This document shows, piece by piece, positions 8,511 to 17,556 of a stretch of DNA of 64,000 nucleotides. The first letter of the stretch is position 1. The number at the start of each line of letters is the position of its first letter. The DNA comes from CAIQPS01 sp963843455 (GTDB taxonomy: Bacteria > Actinomycetota > Thermoleophilia > RBG-16-64-13), in assembly GCA_963843455.1 (NCBI GenBank), contig CAWJKE010000007.1:310001-374000 (forward strand), written 5' to 3'. A program made the position numbers and the translations under genes. The notes under the pieces were generated by a model that saw only the letters and a program-made list of their open reading frames with translations, had not been told where the DNA came from and did no database searches.

Positions 8511-11195
8511 ATGCCCGGCGCTGCCAGTGGCCGTGGGCCTACCGCCTGGTTCGTCCGGCGCGCGGGTCTCGCCCGGTGCACGACCATCGCGTGCACCGCC
8601 GGCCTCTCTCTGGCTGCAGTCTTCTCCGGGCGCTATCTGGTCGCCTTCACCGGCCTGGCCCTGGCCCTGGGGGGGATCCTCGCCGGCTATGTACTCTCGC
8701 GGCTCCGCCCCCTCTCGGACAAGGGTCTGGCCGTGACCTTGGCTTCCGTGGTGCTGATGGGGCTTCTTTCCGGCTTTCTCCTAGGCACGGTGAGAGTCTC
8801 ATCGCTGCTGGACGGTGGGCTCTCCTCCCAGACGGGCGAGACCGTGCAGGCAGAGATCGTGGTCACCGGGCCGGTACGCTCCAACGCGGGGTGGCAGAGT
8901 GCCACGGCCGTCATACAAACGATCTCGGGGGTGGCAGGCAGGACGGAGGGGCCGCGCGGTGGCGTCGGAGCCGGCGAGAAGGTGCTGCTCGAAGTGGCGC
9001 CCACCGACACGAATGCCTCGGCCGATAGGGGATCCGCGTTCGCCGACGAGAGCGCGGGGCGGTCCCTCACTCAGGGTGCTCTGCTTGCCGTCAAAGGCGT
9101 CCTTCGTGCCCCTGAGGGTCCGTCGGCTTCCGGGTTCGACCAAGCAAAGCAGCTGCTGCATCAGGGGATCCAGGTGGTGTTGCGGGTGGAGGGTTCGGCC
9201 GGTCTGTCCTTCAGGGGACAAAGGGGAGGGGTGAGCGGCTGGTTCGACCACCTGCGTGCCTCGGCCAAAGAGCATCTCAGTCTTGGGCCCGACCCGCGGG
9301 TGAACGAGGTCCTGCAGGGCGTGGTGATGGGCGACACCGCCGGGATCGACCAGGGGTGGATGGATGCGTTTCGCCGCTCGGGCACGGCGCATATGCTCTC
9401 CGTAAGTGGCCTGCACGTCGCCTGCCTGGCCGCCATCATCATCGCGCTGGCCGGTTATGCTCGGCTTTCCCGCAAAGCCGGCTTCGTGCTGGCGGCTGCC
9501 GCCGCAGTGCTCATGGTCCCGTTTGTCGGCTCGTCCCCACCTATCCTGAGGTCCGCGGTCATGATCGTGGTCGTCCTTGGCGGACGCTTGGTGGGGAGGC
9601 GCCGCGACCAGTGGCAAGGTCTGGCCTTCGCCGCCCTCATTGTCCTGATGCTCAACCCGTTTGCCATCTTTGACGTGGGGTTCCAGCTATCGTTCTGCGC
9701 CTTTGCCGGGATGATTGCTCTGGTGAAGCCGGCCGAGCGACTCTTGCATGGCCTTCCGGATTCTGTTCGCGCAAACTTGGCCGTCTCCGTGGCCGCCACC
9801 CTGGGGACCGCTCCGGTATCGCTTCTCGTGTTTGGCCGGACATCGCTTATCTCCCCTCTGGCTAACCTCCTGGTGGTGCCCACACTCGCAAGTGTCACTG
9901 GCCTGGGGATGGCAAGCGTGCTGCTCGGCTTCGTGTGGAGGGGCTTCAGCGCGGGGCTCGACACCCTGGCCTCACTTCCGATGTCGTGGACCATCCTGGT
10001 GTCGACGCTCTGTGCACGCGCCCCGGTCCTGGGCGCCGGGGACGTAGGACGCGTCCTGTTCGCAATCACGGCGGGCGCGCTGGTCCTTCCCGTTGCTCTC
10101 GCGCTGTCCGGCCGGGCCGTCGGCCCGCCGTTCGGCCTGCGGCTGCCCGCGTTCGGGCGTTCAGTCTCCTGGGTGCGGGCGCATAGGCCGCGCGATCGGC
10201 GACGAGGTGCCGCACTGGGCGCCGTCTCGGTGATTGTCGCGCTTGCCCTGGGAGCCGCGTGTTACCCTGCCGTGGCGGCCGGATTGCGGTCGGCGGAGCT
10301 GTTCGCCGGCGAGCGGGGCTGGCCCACTCAGGTGGAAGTGAGGGTGCTCGATGTGGGACAGGGTACCGCCGTCCTCGTCCGGACTCCCGAACACCATGCC
10401 GCGCTTTTCGATGCCGGTCCCGCCGGTTGCGCTCTGGCGGGGCAACTGCGCTCCCTGGGAGTGACGCGGCTGGATCTGGTGGTCATCTCCCATCCGCACG
10501 CCGACCATTTCGCCGGTCTGCTCGAGGCCCTCGATTCGCTGCAGGTTGGCACTTTCGTGGATCGGACCGAGGTGATCGGCTCCGACGGCGTGGACTCCGC
10601 CGGCGGCGCGCCGTACGCGGGCGTGGGGAACAAGGGCGGCGGGGAGGCCAAACAGTACTTGCAGCTGCGCCGCAGCCTGGAAGCGAGTGGCTGTCGAGTG
10701 CTCCGGGCCTCGCCGGGCTCGACTCTTGACGTCGATGGCGTTCACATCGTGTTCTTCGGCCCGTCGCGTTCCCTGGCATTGCTTGGCAACGGGGATCCCT
10801 GGGGCGAGGGACGGGATCCGCCTTCCGGGGACGAGATGAACGGAGGCTCGCTCGTGACCGTGCTTGCCGTAGATCAGGCCCGGGTGTTGCTTCCCGGCGA
10901 CGCCGAGGCCGATATTTTGGATTCGTATCGCCTGCCGAGCCTTTCCGCCGTCGTCGTCCCCCATCACGGTAGCCGGGGCGCTGTGTCCCATGGGCTGCTC
11001 GCCGGCCTGCAGGGCAAGCTGGCGCTCATATCGGTTGGCGAGAACAACACGTTCGGGCATCCCGACGGGGCTACGCTTACGATGCTGGCGGCTGCCGGAG
11101 ACACCATCGTTCGCACGGACGAGTGTGGTTGGGTATCCTTGAGCTTGAATAACGCGGAGATGACCATCTCTACCGAGAGGACCCGAGCGCCATGA
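8511..11195 (+). CDS. comEC: ComEC/Rec2 DNA uptake channel with metallo-beta-lactamase domain
   Basis: An 894-residue polytopic membrane protein. N-terminal helices and a DUF4131-like region come first, then the Competence domain with many helices (residues ~270-560; MLSVSGLHVACLAAII is the characteristic segment). The C-terminal metallo-beta-lactamase-like domain has HPHADHFAGL near residue 660, then LLPGDAE and VVPHHGS. The channel imports single-stranded DNA, and the MBL domain is thought to degrade the other strand. I placed the start at ATG 8511, 7 bp after comEA, since an in-frame upstream start would overlap comEA without homology. Its stop overlaps holA by 4 bp. Confidence 0.94.
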   Translation: MPGAASGRGPTAWFVRRAGLARCTTIACTAGLSLAAVFSGRYLVAFTGLALALGGILAGYVLSRLRPLSDKGLAVTLASVVLMGLLSGFLLGTVRVSSLLDGGLSSQTGETVQAEIVVTGPVRSNAGWQSATAVIQTISGVAGRTEGPRGGVGAGEKVLLEVAPTDTNASADRGSAFADESAGRSLTQGALLAVKGVLRAPEGPSASGFDQAKQLLHQGIQVVLRVEGSAGLSFRGQRGGVSGWFDHLRASAKEHLSLGPDPRVNEVLQGVVMGDTAGIDQGWMDAFRRSGTAHMLSVSGLHVACLAAIIIALAGYARLSRKAGFVLAAAAAVLMVPFVGSSPPILRSAVMIVVVLGGRLVGRRRDQWQGLAFAALIVLMLNPFAIFDVGFQLSFCAFAGMIALVKPAERLLHGLPDSVRANLAVSVAATLGTAPVSLLVFGRTSLISPLANLLVVPTLASVTGLGMASVLLGFVWRGFSAGLDTLASLPMSWTILVSTLCARAPVLGAGDVGRVLFAITAGALVLPVALALSGRAVGPPFGLRLPAFGRSVSWVRAHRPRDRRRGAALGAVSVIVALALGAACYPAVAAGLRSAELFAGERGWPTQVEVRVLDVGQGTAVLVRTPEHHAALFDAGPAGCALAGQLRSLGVTRLDLVVISHPHADHFAGLLEALDSLQVGTFVDRTEVIGSDGVDSAGGAPYAGVGNKGGGEAKQYLQLRRSLEASGCRVLRASPGSTLDVDGVHIVFFGPSRSLALLGNGDPWGEGRDPPSGDEMNGGSLVTVLAVDQARVLLPGDAEADILDSYRLPSLSAVVVPHHGSRGAVSHGLLAGLQGKLALISVGENNTFGHPDGATLTMLAAAGDTIVRTDECGWVSLSLNNAEMTISTERTRAP

Positions 11196-12193
11196 CCGAC
11201 GCTCCCCGAGCAACTGCCCCCACCACCGAGGCTCGCCGACCCCTCAAGCCCGCATATCTCATCGTGGGCGACGACCTTCCCAAGATCGAGGAGGCGCTCA
11301 AGCGTCTGAAGCTCAGGATCGTCGACGAATCGGGGTCCGAACTCAACATCTCGGAGTTCGAGGCACCGGGTGACGCAGGACCCCAGGTGGTGAATGCCGC
11401 CAACACCATGGCCTTCCTCGGGGGAACCAGGCTGGTACTGGTCCGTCACGCGGACGCGTGGCCGAAGGCCGACAAGGAGGCCGTAGCCGTTTACCTCGCC
11501 GCGCCCGCCCCCGACGCCTGTCTCGCCCTCGTCGCAGAGAAGATGACCGCTTCCGACCCGCTGCGGACGGGTATGCAGAAGTACGGCGAGGTACTCGAGT
11601 ACCTCGCTCCCAAGGAGAGTGAACTCCCCGCTTGGCTGGTCCGCGAAGCGGGCCGCGCGGGTGTCGCGCTCGGCCTTCAGCAGGCCCGCCATCTCGTAGA
11701 GCGCTGTGGTGACAACCAGACCATCTTGCTGAAAGAAGTGGAGAAACTCGACCTTTACGCCACCGGACGGCGAATCACCGACGACGACATCCGCCTGCTG
11801 ACTACGGCGACCGTGGAGGCGAGCATCTTCGATCTGCTCGACTCGCTTGCTTTGGGCAGAGGGGCGGCGGCGTTCTCCGCGGCCGACGAACTGCTCGGCG
11901 CGGGGGAGAGGCACGAGGTGCTTTTCAACCGGGTCCTGCGCCACTTCCAGTCCCTGAGCAGGGTGGCGGCCCTCCGCGACGCCGGTTACGACCGAGACGC
12001 AATCCAGGCTGAGATGAAGCTCAAGTCCTTTCCCGCGCGAAAGCTGTGGGAACAGGCGGGCCGCCTGGGCGCGGAGGGGATAGCGCGGAGGCTGGCGGTG
12101 CTGGCCGACACGGACGCCCGAATGAAGGGCATGGGAACATTGCCCGCGGAGATGGAGCTACAGTTGTGCCTTGGCCGCCTGCTTGCCGCGTGA
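11192..12193 (+). CDS. holA: DNA polymerase III delta subunit
   Basis: A 333-residue clamp-loader subunit that opens the beta sliding clamp. The N-terminal region (PAYLIVGDDLPKIEEALKRL, later MAFLGGTRLVLVRHAD) and the middle region (VERCGDNQTILLKEVEKLDLYA) match the HolA family, and length is typical (320-345). The first 18 residues look unconserved. It overlaps comEC by 4 bp (ATGA). comEA-comEC-holA followed by rpsT on the other strand is a very common bacterial order and supports the call. Confidence 0.93.
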   Translation: MTDAPRATAPTTEARRPLKPAYLIVGDDLPKIEEALKRLKLRIVDESGSELNISEFEAPGDAGPQVVNAANTMAFLGGTRLVLVRHADAWPKADKEAVAVYLAAPAPDACLALVAEKMTASDPLRTGMQKYGEVLEYLAPKESELPAWLVREAGRAGVALGLQQARHLVERCGDNQTILLKEVEKLDLYATGRRITDDDIRLLTTATVEASIFDLLDSLALGRGAAAFSAADELLGAGERHEVLFNRVLRHFQSLSRVAALRDAGYDRDAIQAEMKLKSFPARKLWEQAGRLGAEGIARRLAVLADTDARMKGMGTLPAEMELQLCLGRLLAA

Positions 12194-12234
12194 ACGCGGC
12201 AAGCCTCTCGCGGCAGGCTGGGAAGCGTCTAGGG

Positions 12235-12495
12235 CTAGAGCTGGGAGAGCAAACGCGCCACCCTCGACTTCTTGCGGGCCGCGTTGTTGCCGTGGATAGC
12301 GTTCTTGGCGGCAGCCTTGTCGATGGTGGAGGTCAGCTTCTTGGCTGTTGTGGCAGCAGTGTCGGAATCGCCGGCGGTGATGGAGTCTTTGAGGCGCCGA
12401 AAGTGCGTCTTGATGGACGACTTGTAGCGCAGGTTCTCCAGACGCTGCCGCTGGGCGATACGCACCCGTTTGCGCTGCTGTTTGGTGTTAGCCAA
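12235..12495 (-). CDS. rpsT: 30S ribosomal protein S20
   Basis: An 86-residue basic protein, with start LANTKQQRKRVRIAQRQRLE and end NNAARKKSRVARLLSQL, typical of S20, which binds 16S rRNA in the small subunit. The open frame extends 15 codons further upstream, but the TTG at 12495 gives the family's usual length and has GGGAGGA 7-8 nt upstream. S20 genes often use a weak TTG start for autoregulation. It is convergent with holA and divergent from murJ. Confidence 0.95.
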   Translation of the reverse strand: MANTKQQRKRVRIAQRQRLENLRYKSSIKTHFRRLKDSITAGDSDTAATTAKKLTSTIDKAAAKNAIHGNNAARKKSRVARLLSQL

Positions 12496-12534
12496 CCTCG
12501 ATCCTCCCGTCTTCCCTTCAGAGTCGACGGAGTT

Positions 12535-12541
12535 TAGCATA
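12535..12541. promoter_or_regulatory. Overlapping divergent -10 boxes of rpsT and murJ
   Basis: TAGCATA reads as TAGCAT on the plus strand and as TATGCT on the minus strand, so both promoters appear to share one heptamer. The murJ ATG follows 11 nt after the plus-strand hexamer; the rpsT start lies ~40 nt away on the other side. Confidence 0.5.
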
Positions 12542-12551
12542 GCCCTCGCAC

Positions 12552-14220
12552 ATGGGCAATGACACCAAGAGACGTCTGGCGACGGCGGCGGCCTTCCTCG
12601 TGCTGGCTACCGCCGGCTCCCGCTTGCTGGGTCTGGTCCGGGAGATCGTCATGGTCTACTACCTGGGGATAGGCCCGCAGATGGGGGCCTTCACGGTCGC
12701 CAACAAGGTACCCAGCCTGGTGCGGACCCTGCTAGCCGACACCGCCCTCTCCGCAGCCTTCCTGCCGGTGTTCTCCGGCCTGCTCGAGAAGGAACGACGG
12801 CGGGAGGCCTGGCAGGTAGCTTATACCGTGACGGTGATCGCCACGGCGGTCTTCGCCGTGGTCACGGCTCTCGGCGATGATCTTCGCGCCGACGGTGGTC
12901 AAGCTGGTCGCACCGGGCTTCAGAGACAACCCGGCCATCGTCGACCTCACCGTCCACCTCATGCGCATCATGTTCCCGACCGTCGTGATCATGGGCGTAG
13001 CCGGCATCTTCATGGCTATCTTAAACTCGTACAATCATTTTACGCTGCCGGCATTGGCGCCGATCGTCTGGAACCTGATCATAATCGCGGTCGTGGTGAT
13101 GTTCTCCGCTGGCTACGGAATCCAGGCCCTTGCCTGGGGCTTTCTCATCGGGACGGTGTTCGAATTGCTCATGCAGGTTCCGGCGGTATGGAAGCGGCGC
13201 TGGCGCCCGGGCGTGGTGGCCACGGCTCCGCCCGGAACGGGCAGGACCGCCCCCGACCCGCCCGGGCCTTCGCCTTGGCGCTTGGACCTCCGCAATCCCG
13301 AGGTGCGCCGCGTAGGGCTCTTAATAGGGCCGGTCATTCTCAGCCTGGGAGTGATCAATTTCAACGCGTTCATCGACACCATCGTTGCGACGCTCATCAG
13401 CACCCCGGCGGCGGCGTACATCGACAAGGCTTTCCGGCTTTTCCAACTGCCCCAAGGAGTCTTTGCCATCGCCATCGGGACGGTCTTGTTCCCGGCGTTC
13501 TCCCGGCACGCCGCTGCCCACCGCATGAAGGAGTTCCGGGAGGATCTCTCCACCGGCCTCCGGCAGATCTTCTTCGCCACCCTTCCGTTCGCCGCGTTCT
13601 TCGCCGTGCTTGCGCTGCCCACGGTGCGCCTCATCTACGAGCACGGCAAAGTGACTCCTCACGAGGCCGAGATGGTGGCTTCTGCCCTGACCTTCTTCAG
13701 CATCGGCATGGCCTTCGTAAGCGTCAACACCCTGCTCAACCGAGCGTTCTACAGCATCCAGAAGCCCTGGTTGCCACTGATCGCCGGAGTGGTCAACCTG
13801 GCTCTCAACGCCGGTCTCGACCTTCTGCTCTACAAACCACTGGGAGTCGGCGGCATCACGCTCTCCACGTCCCTGGTGAGCCTCTTCAACTTCTTTGCCC
13901 TCATGTTTCTGCTCAGCCCCCGCATCGGCGGGGTCGACACACGCAGGGTGGCCTGGTCTGCCGGCCGGTCGATCATCGCCCTTATCCCTCTCGGAGCGGT
14001 CTCATACGCCGTGTGGTGGGCGCTCGATGGCGCTTTGGGCCGCGACCTCTGGGCGCAGATCATCTCGGTGGGGTTGGCTTACGTGGCCGGCGGTGTCGCC
14101 TACATCCTGGCTGCATGGGTCATGCGCATGCCTGAACCGCGGGAGCTCATCCGCGTCATCCGACGACGGCGGGAACCCCGGAGTACGGACGACGTCATCG
14201 ATCGGGAGCCGGAAGCCTAG
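12552..14220 (+). pseudogene. murJ: Lipid II flippase MurJ (MviN), frame broken by one extra base
   Basis: Two frames together encode a ~555-residue polytopic MurJ that would flip lipid II across the membrane. Part 1 (12552-12875, 108 codons) carries the family start (ATAGSRLLGLVREIVMVYYLG and NKVPSLVRTLLADTALSAAF) and ends VVTALG. Part 2, shifted +1 from 12877, continues MIFAPTVVKLVAPGFRDNP, exactly where MurJ homologues read VVT-LGM-AP-APGF without a gap. Base 12876 (G) is therefore surplus. The rest is intact to 14220. The gene is normally essential, so a sequencing or assembly error, a recent lesion, or frameshift rescue are all possible. ATG at 12877 could also give a separate product, but it would lack the first three helices. 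Confidence 0.85.
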
Positions 14221-14284
14221 ACCGCCGCGAGTGCCTGCCAGGCGTCTCCTTCGATCGTGCTCGGGAGGGCGCTGGGTGGTGCGC

Positions 14285-14290
14285 TAGAAT
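14285..14290 (+). promoter_or_regulatory. -10 box of lepA (leaderless)
   Basis: TAGAAT lies 9 nt before the lepA ATG with no Shine-Dalgarno in between. Confidence 0.55.
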
Positions 14291-14299
14291 ACGTCGCCC

Positions 14300-16120
14300 A
14301 TGGCACGCTTCGAACACATCCGCAATTTCTCCATAATCGCTCACATCGACCACGGCAAGTCGACGCTGGCGGACCGCATCCTGCAGATCACCAACACCGT
14401 GGCCGAGAGGGAGATGCGGGAGCAGGTGCTCGACCGCATGGACCTGGAGCGAGAGCGGGGCATCACCATCAAGGCCCAGGCGGTGCGGATCTACTACCAG
14501 GCCGAGGACGGCCAGGAGTACGAGTTCAACCTCATCGACACGCCGGGGCACGTGGACTTCACCTACGAGGTGTCCCGCAGCCTTGCTGCCTGCGAGGGTG
14601 CCATCCTGGTGGTCGACGCCACCCAGGGGGTGGAGGCGCAGACTCTGGCGAACACGCTGCTTGCCCTCGAGAACGACCTGGAGATCGTCCCTGTGCTCAA
14701 CAAGATCGATCTGCCCGGCGCCGAGCCCGAGAAACGGGCGGACGAGATCGCGAGCGTCATCGGCTGCGCTCGTTCCGACATTCTGCACGTCTCGGCCAAG
14801 ACCGGAGAGGGAGTGCCGGCCGTGCTCGAGGCGGTGGTCAAGCGCATCCCGCCACCTCGGGGTGATGCCGAGGGATCGCCCCGGGCACTCATCTTCGACT
14901 CGGTATACGACCAGTACCGGGGAGTCGTCGCTTTCGTACGCGTCCGCGATGGCAGCTTTCGCAAGGATGACTCCCTGCTTGCGATGGCCACGGGTCGGCG
15001 CAGCGATGTCGAAGAAGTGGGCATCTTCAGTCCCGACATGCTCAAGGCCGACGTGCTGCTGGCAGGCGAAGTCGGCTACATCATCCCGGGCATCAAGGAA
15101 GTGGCCGACCTACGGGTGGGGGACACCTTGACCAGCGCCGCCCGGCCCGCGGCGGAGGCGCTGCCGGGCTACAGGGATATCACCCCGATGGTCTTCTGCG
15201 GACTCTTTCCCATCGATGGCGAAGACTACCCCGTCCTGCGCGACGCGCTAGAGAAGCTCAAGCTCAACGACGCCTCCCTGTTCTACGAACCCGAGACCTC
15301 GAAGGCCCTGGGCTTCGGCTTCAGATGCGGGTTCCTGGGCCTCCTTCATATGGAGATCATTCGGGAGCGGCTGGAGCGCGAGTTCGGCCTTGACCTGCTG
15401 GCCACCACGCCCAACGTGCGCTACGAGGTCGAACTGCTGACCGGAGAGGTGCTGTCGATCAGCAATCCGGTGGAATTCCCTGATGCCGGATCCATCAAAG
15501 AAGTGCGCGAGCCGTATATCGACGCGAACATTCTCCTGCCGGCGGAGTACGTGGGCCCCGTAATGGAGCTGTGTAATGACAAGCGGGGTCGGTTCGTTCA
15601 CATGGAGTACCTCACGACCGATCGGGTGAGGCTCGAATACGACCTACCGCTGGCCGAGATCGTCCTGGATTTCTTTGACCTGCTCAAGACCCGCAGCCGG
15701 GGCTACGCCAGTCTTGACTACGAGTTGAAGGACTACGAGCCTGGAGATCTGGTTCGGCTTGACATTCGCATAGCCGGCGACATAGTCGACGCCCTCAGTC
15801 TTATCGTACATGCAGACCGTGCATACACTATCGGCCGAGGGTTAGCGGAGCGCCTGCGCAAGAAGATACCCCGGCAACTGTTCGAGGTGGCCATCCAGGC
15901 GGCGGTGGGCAGCCGGATCATCGCAAGGGAGAGTGTGGCTCCGCTGCGCAAGGACGTGATAGCGAAGTGCTACGGCGGTGACATCAGCCGAAAGCGCAAG
16001 CTTCTCGAGAAGCAGAAGGCTGGCAAGAAGCGCATGAAGATGGTGGGCACAGTAGAGATTCCGCAGGAGGCGTTTCTTGCGGTGCTCGACCTGGGCGATG
16101 GTAAGGACGGCAAGAAGTGA
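14300..16120 (+). CDS. lepA: Elongation factor 4 (LepA)
   Basis: A 606-residue translational GTPase that back-translocates or remodels ribosomes. The G domain has HIDHGKST (G1), RGITI (G2), DTPGH (G3) and LNKIDLPGA (G4). The family-specific SKALGFGFRCGFLGLLHMEI and the LepA C-terminal domain (IHADRAYTIGRG-like region through KQKAGKKRMK) are complete. It has the usual ~600 residue length. The small gene downstream starts inside its stop codon (GTGA). Confidence 0.97.
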   Translation: MARFEHIRNFSIIAHIDHGKSTLADRILQITNTVAEREMREQVLDRMDLERERGITIKAQAVRIYYQAEDGQEYEFNLIDTPGHVDFTYEVSRSLAACEGAILVVDATQGVEAQTLANTLLALENDLEIVPVLNKIDLPGAEPEKRADEIASVIGCARSDILHVSAKTGEGVPAVLEAVVKRIPPPRGDAEGSPRALIFDSVYDQYRGVVAFVRVRDGSFRKDDSLLAMATGRRSDVEEVGIFSPDMLKADVLLAGEVGYIIPGIKEVADLRVGDTLTSAARPAAEALPGYRDITPMVFCGLFPIDGEDYPVLRDALEKLKLNDASLFYEPETSKALGFGFRCGFLGLLHMEIIRERLEREFGLDLLATTPNVRYEVELLTGEVLSISNPVEFPDAGSIKEVREPYIDANILLPAEYVGPVMELCNDKRGRFVHMEYLTTDRVRLEYDLPLAEIVLDFFDLLKTRSRGYASLDYELKDYEPGDLVRLDIRIAGDIVDALSLIVHADRAYTIGRGLAERLRKKIPRQLFEVAIQAAVGSRIIARESVAPLRKDVIAKCYGGDISRKRKLLEKQKAGKKRMKMVGTVEIPQEAFLAVLDLGDGKDGKK

Positions 16121-16350
16121 CCGTCGAGTATCTGGTGCTCGGAGTCATCCTGATCCTTATGGGCGCCGGCCAGATCTACCTTCGCCATTTCGCCGGGGGA
16201 GACGACACGCAGGCGGCGGCCGGCCGTCAGGGGGCGTCACGCCGGGGTGCACGCAGCGGCCGGGTGTGGGAGAGTTGGACGGCGATCCTCGGCTTTCTGG
16301 GGCTGGCGATGGGCATCGCTCTCCTTGTGCTGGGGGTGCTCGGTCGCTGA
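16117..16350 (+). CDS. Small two-helix membrane protein, unknown function
   Basis: A 77-residue protein with hydrophobic helices at ~4-21 (YLVLGVILILMGAGQIYL) and ~53-75 (WTAILGFLGLAMGIALLVLGVLG), joined by a basic, Gln/Ala/Arg-rich loop. The GTG start overlaps the lepA stop by 4 bp, so it is translationally coupled. I do not recognise a family. Confidence 0.65.
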   Translation: MTVEYLVLGVILILMGAGQIYLRHFAGGDDTQAAAGRQGASRRGARSGRVWESWTAILGFLGLAMGIALLVLGVLGR

Positions 16351-16396
16351 TGGCCCGGCCACGTACGTGGTGAAGCCGACGGCCGTGCGCGGCATC

Positions 16397-17545
16397 ATGC
16401 CGCCCCGTCACCTCTACGTCCATGTCCCCTTCTGCCGCTCGCGGTGTGCCTACTGCGATTTTGCCTCGGAGCCGATCGGACCCCACCTACGCGCGGGTAG
16501 GGTAGAGGCATACCTGGAGCGACTCTCGACAGAACTGAAGGAACGGACGGGGGGTAGAAGCGCTGACCCCTACGAGACCATCTACCTCGGCGGCGGCACT
16601 CCCACCATCCTGCCCCGTAGACTTCTGCTGCCTCTGGTCCGGCACCTTGCTCGGCTCCACGAGGGCGCCCCCGACCCGGAATTCACGATAGAGGCCAACC
16701 CGGGCGGTGTGGCCGCGTTCCTGCTTCTGGAACTGGCCGAAGCCGGGGTGACCCGCGTCTCGCTGGGCGTTCAGTCGTTCGCGCCCAAGCTACGCGCCGC
16801 CCTCGGCCGGAGTACCCGGCAGGGCGAGATCGAGGAAGCGCTGCGCGACGTGCAGTCCGCATTGGCTGCGGGAGGCGGCCGCCGGCTGAAGGAATGGAAC
16901 ATCGATCTCGTTTTCGGCATTCCCGGTCAGTCCTGGTTGGATGTGGCGGCTGATATCGATACAGCGGTCGCAGCGGGAGCGACGCATATCTCTTTGTATG
17001 ACCTGACCTACACGCCCGCCTTCGCGGCTCGGGTCGCGAGGACCGAAGGCGCCGGCGCCCAAGCGACGGCCGCCGCCTTTGCCGAAGAGTACCTTCCCGC
17101 GGCTGCCGGCCGGCTTGAAGCTGCTGGGTACAGGCGGTACGAAGTCTCCAACTTTGCGCTGCCCGGCCACGAGTGCCGGCACAATCAAGCGTACTGGCGG
17201 GGGGAGGACTACATCGGGGTCGGGGCGGCGGCGGTCTCAACCATGGGGGGGGAGCGCCGCACCAACCCGGTCTCGGTGGGCGACTATATCGCCGACAAGC
17301 CACCTTCGGTCGAGCCGCTTTCACGCCGGACCCGATTGTGGGAAAAGGCCATGCTCGGGCTGCGGACGGCGGAGGGCGTGAACGAATCGGAGGTCCTACC
17401 GGTGCTGGACCGTGTTGCCCGTGACCGGCTTCTCTCCCAGGACTGCCTCCAGAGACGCTGTGGTAGACTTCGCTTGAATCCAGGCTTTTTGGATGTCAGC
17501 AATACGGTCATCTCGACTCTTCTCGCTTCACCCGAAGAGTCATAG
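16397..17545 (+). CDS. hemW: Radical SAM haem chaperone HemW
   Basis: A 382-residue radical SAM protein related to HemN. The cluster motif is CRSRCAYC (CxxxCxxC) at residues ~14-21; GGGTPTIL, IEANPGG, GVQSF and NIDLVFGIPGQS follow. HemW inserts haem into respiratory proteins; the name coproporphyrinogen oxidase is often misapplied. The N-terminus MPPRHLYVHVPFCRS matches the family, so I start at ATG 16397, not the earlier in-frame codons. lepA-hemW-hrcA-dnaJ is a conserved order. Confidence 0.92.
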   Translation: MPPRHLYVHVPFCRSRCAYCDFASEPIGPHLRAGRVEAYLERLSTELKERTGGRSADPYETIYLGGGTPTILPRRLLLPLVRHLARLHEGAPDPEFTIEANPGGVAAFLLLELAEAGVTRVSLGVQSFAPKLRAALGRSTRQGEIEEALRDVQSALAAGGGRRLKEWNIDLVFGIPGQSWLDVAADIDTAVAAGATHISLYDLTYTPAFAARVARTEGAGAQATAAAFAEEYLPAAAGRLEAAGYRRYEVSNFALPGHECRHNQAYWRGEDYIGVGAAAVSTMGGERRTNPVSVGDYIADKPPSVEPLSRRTRLWEKAMLGLRTAEGVNESEVLPVLDRVARDRLLSQDCLQRRCGRLRLNPGFLDVSNTVISTLLASPEES

Positions 17546-17556
17546 TCATTGTGCGG

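Noticed and set aside
12876..14135. Continuation of the first murJ frame to a 527-residue protein
   Set aside because: After VVTALG the frame becomes Arg/His/Pro-rich nonsense, while the true homology moves to the +1 frame.
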